Below, piece after piece: positions 59,789-63,494 of a stretch of 63,494 bases of DNA (within the stretch, counting starts at the first letter, position 1; the number at the start of each line of letters is the position of its first letter). The stretch is from assembly GCA_947472765.1 (NCBI GenBank), contig CANJCM010000018.1, forward strand, positions 1 through 63,494, read 5' to 3'. The notes beneath the pieces are model-generated. The model made no database searches and was not told the origin of the DNA. It saw only the letters and a list, made by a program, of their open reading frames with translations. The position numbers and the translations under genes are program-made. This stretch comes from Opitutia bacterium. Its GTDB lineage: Bacteria > Verrucomicrobiota > Verrucomicrobiia > Opitutales > Opitutaceae.

Positions 59789-61774
59789 ATGGACTTCTTC
59801 GAGGCCCAGGCCCGGGCGCGCCGGCGCACGAGCCGGCTGATTGCGCTCTTCATCGTCGCTGTCCTCGGGACCATCGCCGCCGGCTACCTCGGCGCAATTG
59901 CGATCCTCGGTCAGATTTCGCCCCGGGCCGGCTACTATCAGACCGGCGACTGGAACGTGGCAGTCTACGGAGGCGGAACGAAGCCACCGCCGAGGACACG
60001 ATGGTGGGATCCGGGATTGCTCGCCTTGGTGACCATCGGCACGACCACGGTGGTCGGACTCGCCGCGCTCTATAAATGGCGGGAGTTCGCCAGCGGCGGC
60101 GGGGCCGTGGCGGAGAGTGTGGGCGGCCGGCTCGTGGATCCCGCGACCACGGACGGCGCCGAGCGCCGGTTGCTCAACGTGGTGGAGGAAATGGCAATCG
60201 CCGCCGGTCTGCCGGTGCCGGGCGTGTACCTCCTGCCGGAGGAGGCCGGCATCAACGCCTTCGCCGCCGGATTGACGCCGAACGATGCGGTGGTCGCCGT
60301 GACCCGCGGCACGGTGCAGAAGCTGACCCGCGATGAACTGCAGGGCGTCGTCGCGCATGAATTCAGCCACATCCTGAACGGCGACATGCGGATGAACCTC
60401 CGAATCGCCGCCATCGTCTTCGGAATCCTCGTACTCGGCCTCGCCGGACGCGGCATCCTCTGGTCGCTGCGCGGCGTGCGCTCCCGCGGCAAGAGTTCGG
60501 GCGGAATCATCGCGCTCGCCGTCGTCACCGGACTGATGCTGATCGTCATCGGTTACGTCGGCTATTTCTTCGGCCGGATGATTCAGGCCGCGGTCTCGCG
60601 GCAGCGCGAATTCCTCGCGGATGCCTCGGCGGTTCAGTTCACGCGCAATCCGGGCGGGCTGCTCGGCGCCCTGAAGAAGATCGGCGGCTATGCCCTCGGG
60701 TCCTCGCTCCAGTCGAGCCGGAGCACGGCCATCGGCCACTTCTTTTTCGCGCAAGCCTTCCGCACCGGATTGACCGGGCTGTGGTCAACCCACCCACCGC
60801 TGGAGGAGCGGATCCGGGCGATTGATCCGAGCTTCGACGGGGAAATGTTCGATCCACCCGAGGTCGTCGACGTCGCGCGCGAGTCCTTTGTCGACGCCGG
60901 GGTCGGGGGCGTGCGCCGGCCGGTGGCGGCATTCGCGTCCGCGGCCGCCCGGATCCGGTTGCCGGCGACCGGTCTCTTCGGCAGCCCCTCCCTCACCCCC
61001 GCCCAACTCGAAAATGCCCAGGCCCTGCTCGCCGCCACACCGACGGAGCTCCGTCTGCAGGCCCGGACTGCTCCCGGGGCCTCCGCCCTCGTCTACGGCC
61101 TGCTGCTCGACGTGAACCCGCTGCTCCGCGCCAAACAGCTCGCCCTCATCGCCCGGCTCCAGCCGAAGGTACAGGACGAACTCAATCGCCTGGCGCCGGC
61201 GGTGGCGGAGCTCCGGCCGGAGTACAAGCTACCCCTGCTCCAACTGGCACTGCCCGCGATCAAGACCCTGCCGCCGGAGGAAAAATCGGCCTTCCTTGGT
61301 GTGCTCGACGAGCTGGTCCACGCGGACGGTCAGGTCTCAATTTTCGAATTCGCGCTGCAACGGCTGGTCGCGCACGCCCTTGAGCTCAACGCCACGCCGG
61401 TGACGACCGGCGCCCGGATTCAGTCGTTCGCCGCAGTGGGGCCGGAAATTGCCACGGTGCTCTCCGCTCTCGCCCACCTCTCGGGCGGTTCGCCGGACGG
61501 GGCCCGCGCCGCCTTCGAACAAGGCCTCCGGGAGGTGCCCTTGCTGGCACAGGCGCACGAAATCCTGCCCGCCGACCAATGCCATCTCGCCGCCGTGGAG
61601 CGCGCTCTGGACCGGCTTGCGATCACGACCGACCCGATTCGCGCAAGGGTGCTGGCAGCCGCCGCCCGGGTCGCGGGAGCCGACAGCGGCATGCGGGTGG
61701 AGGAATACGAACTGCTCCGCGCGCTAGCCGCCGGGCTCGACTGCCCGCTTCCGCCCCTGGTGGCGGCGGCGTAA
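59789..61774 (+). CDS. M48-family membrane metalloprotease with C-terminal extension
   Basis: The 661-residue protein has two N-terminal membrane helices (about 16-42 and 76-96), then the M48 zinc protease with HEFSH (190-194), two further helices, and the third-ligand region EFLADASAVQF. The final 300 residues are an extra domain; its part LDELVHADGQVSIFEFALQR looks like the TerB/DjlA acid-helix fold. It resembles HtpX/YcaL-type proteases that remove damaged membrane proteins. ATG 59789 (MDFFEAQA) is chosen. It probably forms a unit with LemA. Confidence 0.9.
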   Translation: MDFFEAQARARRRTSRLIALFIVAVLGTIAAGYLGAIAILGQISPRAGYYQTGDWNVAVYGGGTKPPPRTRWWDPGLLALVTIGTTTVVGLAALYKWREFASGGGAVAESVGGRLVDPATTDGAERRLLNVVEEMAIAAGLPVPGVYLLPEEAGINAFAAGLTPNDAVVAVTRGTVQKLTRDELQGVVAHEFSHILNGDMRMNLRIAAIVFGILVLGLAGRGILWSLRGVRSRGKSSGGIIALAVVTGLMLIVIGYVGYFFGRMIQAAVSRQREFLADASAVQFTRNPGGLLGALKKIGGYALGSSLQSSRSTAIGHFFFAQAFRTGLTGLWSTHPPLEERIRAIDPSFDGEMFDPPEVVDVARESFVDAGVGGVRRPVAAFASAAARIRLPATGLFGSPSLTPAQLENAQALLAATPTELRLQARTAPGASALVYGLLLDVNPLLRAKQLALIARLQPKVQDELNRLAPAVAELRPEYKLPLLQLALPAIKTLPPEEKSAFLGVLDELVHADGQVSIFEFALQRLVAHALELNATPVTTGARIQSFAAVGPEIATVLSALAHLSGGSPDGARAAFEQGLREVPLLAQAHEILPADQCHLAAVERALDRLAITTDPIRARVLAAAARVAGADSGMRVEEYELLRALAAGLDCPLPPLVAAA

Positions 61775-61785
61775 CACGACTCCGG

Positions 61786-62685
61786 TTACAGCGGACCCGC
61801 GGCCGCCCACTCCGGGAATTTTTCGCGACTGTAGCGCTCGACCTCCGTCAGCACCGCTTGAATCAACGGCGAAGGTTCCCCCCGCCAGAGAATACCGAGG
61901 GTCATCGGCGTGAATCCTTCCAGCGGCAGCGCCCGGACATCGCGGTGCTTGATCACCGGGGACAGGGCGATGTTCACGCCGTGCCCCTCCCCGTTGGCGA
62001 CGTAACGGGTCACGAGTTCGAGGGAGGTCGCCTGCACCGTCTGCCGCCAGGAAATACCCCGCCGCTTCAAATCCCGTTGGAACCCGGCCATGATCGCGGT
62101 CGAGGCAGGCTGCCCGATGAGCGGCTCAGTGATTTTCTTCCGCCCGAGCAGTTCCTTCGCCTCCCGCAGCGGTGAGGTCCGGTGCACCAGCAAGACGAGT
62201 GAGATTCGCACCAGCGGAAGCTGACGCAACCGGGCGGGAGGGCGCGGGCCGGTCGGAGTGATCGCCAGGTCGATTTCTCCGTTTCGCAGCAGATCCTCGA
62301 CGTCCTTCTGGAAGCCCGCCCGCAGGCGGAGCCGCATGCGGGGGAACCGCGGACGCAGCCGCTGCATCACGACCGGCAGGTGGTCGCGCAGCACCACCTC
62401 CGCTCCGCCGATCCGGAGCTCAGGCTCGTCCGCCCCGCGCAGGCCGGTCAGCACGGTCTCGAGATTCTCGATGAATGGCTGCAGGTGAGCGTACAGCCGC
62501 TCGCCCGCCGACGTGAGCCGAAACGGACTGCGCTCGAAAAGCTTCGTGCCAACATACTCCTCGAGCGCGAGCATCTGCCCGCTCACCGCCGGCTGCTGAA
62601 TCCCGTAGGGGATGTGCCGCACGGCGGCGCTGATCCCCCGGTGCCGGGCCACATAATAAAACAGCTCCAGGTGGTGGACGTTCAT
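61786..62685 (-). CDS. LysR-family transcription regulator
   Basis: The 299-residue protein has a LysR helix-turn-helix at about 4-62 (HHLELFYYVARHRGISAAV, then LEEYVGTKLFERSPFRLTSA) and a periplasmic-binding-like effector domain. The effector is unknown. It is convergent with the M48 gene (11-base gap) and divergent from a lipoprotein gene; the 165-base shared spacer may carry its operator, with ATTATCGATTAACG-like AT-rich sequence near 62783. Confidence 0.93.
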   Translation of the reverse strand: MNVHHLELFYYVARHRGISAAVRHIPYGIQQPAVSGQMLALEEYVGTKLFERSPFRLTSAGERLYAHLQPFIENLETVLTGLRGADEPELRIGGAEVVLRDHLPVVMQRLRPRFPRMRLRLRAGFQKDVEDLLRNGEIDLAITPTGPRPPARLRQLPLVRISLVLLVHRTSPLREAKELLGRKKITEPLIGQPASTAIMAGFQRDLKRRGISWRQTVQATSLELVTRYVANGEGHGVNIALSPVIKHRDVRALPLEGFTPMTLGILWRGEPSPLIQAVLTEVERYSREKFPEWAAAGPL

Positions 62686-62850
62686 CCGGCGACACCGACA
62701 AGGATGTCAGTGGCACGATGGAGGCAACGTCGATCTCCGACCGGGCTTCGGCCCATCACGGAAGGCGATAGGCCAAATCAGGATTATCGATTAACGGTCC
62801 CGCGAACCGGTCGGTTATCGTGAGCGGGTCAAGATTTGCCCCTCACTCCT

Positions 62851-63315
62851 ATGAAAAGATCATCCCTCCGTTTCACCCCCACCCTTGGCACCGGACTGCT
62901 GCTTCCAATCCTGCTGGGCGGCTGCCTCAGTGCCTCCGACCATCTCGCCGCGGTGCGCGGCGAGTCCGCCGAACGGCTCACGCTTGGAACCGTGCAGCGT
63001 GAGATTCGCGCCGGAATGAGTTCGGCCGACGTCGTCGCCGCACTCGGCGCGCCGAACATCGTCACGACCGACGAGCAGCGGCGGGAGGTCTGGGTCTACG
63101 ACAAGCTTTCCTCGGAAGTCGTCCAGTCCGCGACCAGCGCGAGCGTGAGTCCGCTGCTGCTCGGCGCTCAGGGCTCGTTCGCCGGCGCCATGTCGGGAAA
63201 CGTTTCCCAAGCCGCCGGCGCGACGAGCCGGTCGGATCGGATGCTTACGGTGGTCGTCAAGTTCGACGACCAGCATCGGGTCCGGGACTTCGCCTATCGT
63301 GCGTCGCAGTTCTAA
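62851..63315 (+). CDS. Lipoprotein, SmpA/BamE-like
   Basis: The 154-residue protein has a lipoprotein signal with lipobox LLGGC (Cys25). The mature part has the SmpA/OmlA pattern: LGTVQREIRAGMSSADVVAA, then LGAPNIVTTDEQRREVWVYD, a strand-helix unit found in BamE and related small outer-membrane lipoproteins. The middle has a Ser/Ala/Gly-rich loop. ATG 62851 gives the signal; the next lipoprotein gene starts 12 bases after its stop. Confidence 0.85.
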   Translation: MKRSSLRFTPTLGTGLLLPILLGGCLSASDHLAAVRGESAERLTLGTVQREIRAGMSSADVVAALGAPNIVTTDEQRREVWVYDKLSSEVVQSATSASVSPLLLGAQGSFAGAMSGNVSQAAGATSRSDRMLTVVVKFDDQHRVRDFAYRASQF

Positions 63316-63327
63316 CCCAGCCCCACC

Positions 63328-63494
63328 ATGACCCGCTTCCTCCTTCGATCGTCACCTGGCTTGCTCGCGTTCCTGCTCGCGGCCGGCTGTGCCAGCACGC
63401 TTGAGGGCGCCCTCGCCCCGGATCAGATTACCGTCGCCCAGCGGCAGCGCCAGACGCGCCATTTTGACCGGGTTGACGAACCAGCGCTGCTCTC
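63328..63494 (+). CDS. Lipoprotein (partial, cut by window end)
   Basis: Only the first 55 codons are present. They encode a lipoprotein signal with lipobox LAAGC (Cys21) and then a basic, Gln/Arg-rich stretch (VAQRQRQTRHFDRVDE). It follows the BamE-like gene closely and should be in the same unit. Function cannot be told from this part. Confidence 0.75.
   Translation, partial: MTRFLLRSSPGLLAFLLAAGCASTLEGALAPDQITVAQRQRQTRHFDRVDEPALL

Overview
The window reads as a chromosomal segment of a high-GC, Gram-negative-type bacterium. I infer a member of the Verrucomicrobiota, most likely near Opitutaceae. The grounds are Tat-exported sugar isomerases, ExbB/ExbD/TonB and M48/LemA envelope genes, Ala/Pro/Lys- and Gly/Arg-rich tails on ribosomal proteins, and many stem-loop repeats between genes. 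No 16S rRNA gene or other decisive taxonomic marker is present, so the lineage stays an inference.

Layout. Positions 1-3919 hold the end of a toxin-antitoxin-like pair, an exported isomerase plus di-heme cytochrome c pair, and a HIT protein, separated by repeat-rich spacers. Positions 4109-10231 (minus strand) encode a secreted beta-rich protein, DprA, the NAD(P)HX repair enzyme, a small membrane protein, AcpS and PdxJ. A VC0807-like membrane protein (plus strand) converges with citrate synthase at about 11.3 kb. Positions 12890-16709 are a partial histidine operon (hisD-hisC-hisB-hisH), followed by an exported LolA-like protein, GMP synthase, an iron-type alcohol dehydrogenase, a lone receiver protein and a small zinc-ribbon membrane protein.

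The core, about 21.5-54.2 kb, is one long minus-strand run of translation and transcription genes. In transcription order it is: tRNA-Thr, tuf, tRNA-Trp, secE, nusG, rplK, rplA, rplJ, rplL, rpoB, rpoC, two terminators, rpsL, rpsG, fusA, rpsJ, rplC, rplD, rplW, rplB, rpsS, rplV, rpsC, rplP, rpmC, rpsQ, rplN, rplX, rplE, rpsN, rpsH, rplF, rplR, rpsE, rplO, secY, a degenerate adenylate kinase, map, rpsM, rpsK, rpsD, rpoA, rplQ, terminator. It joins the rif, str, S10, spc and alpha operons in their classical order. Oddities inside it are an RNA polymerase beta' subunit that has lost three of four cysteines of its second zinc site, a catalytically dead-looking adk at the normal adk position, long low-complexity tails on S11 and S5, and heptameric GATTTTC repeats placed against start codons.

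The right end (54.3-63.5 kb) is about the cell envelope. It carries a four-gene set (892-aa TPR protein, ExbB-like, ExbD-like, TonB-like), then a LemA/M48 protease pair, a LysR regulator and two small lipoproteins, the last cut by the window edge. The ExbB/ExbD pair lacks both the membrane aspartate of ExbD and the second channel threonine of ExbB. That is the most unusual biological observation here, because those residues form the proton path of the known motors.
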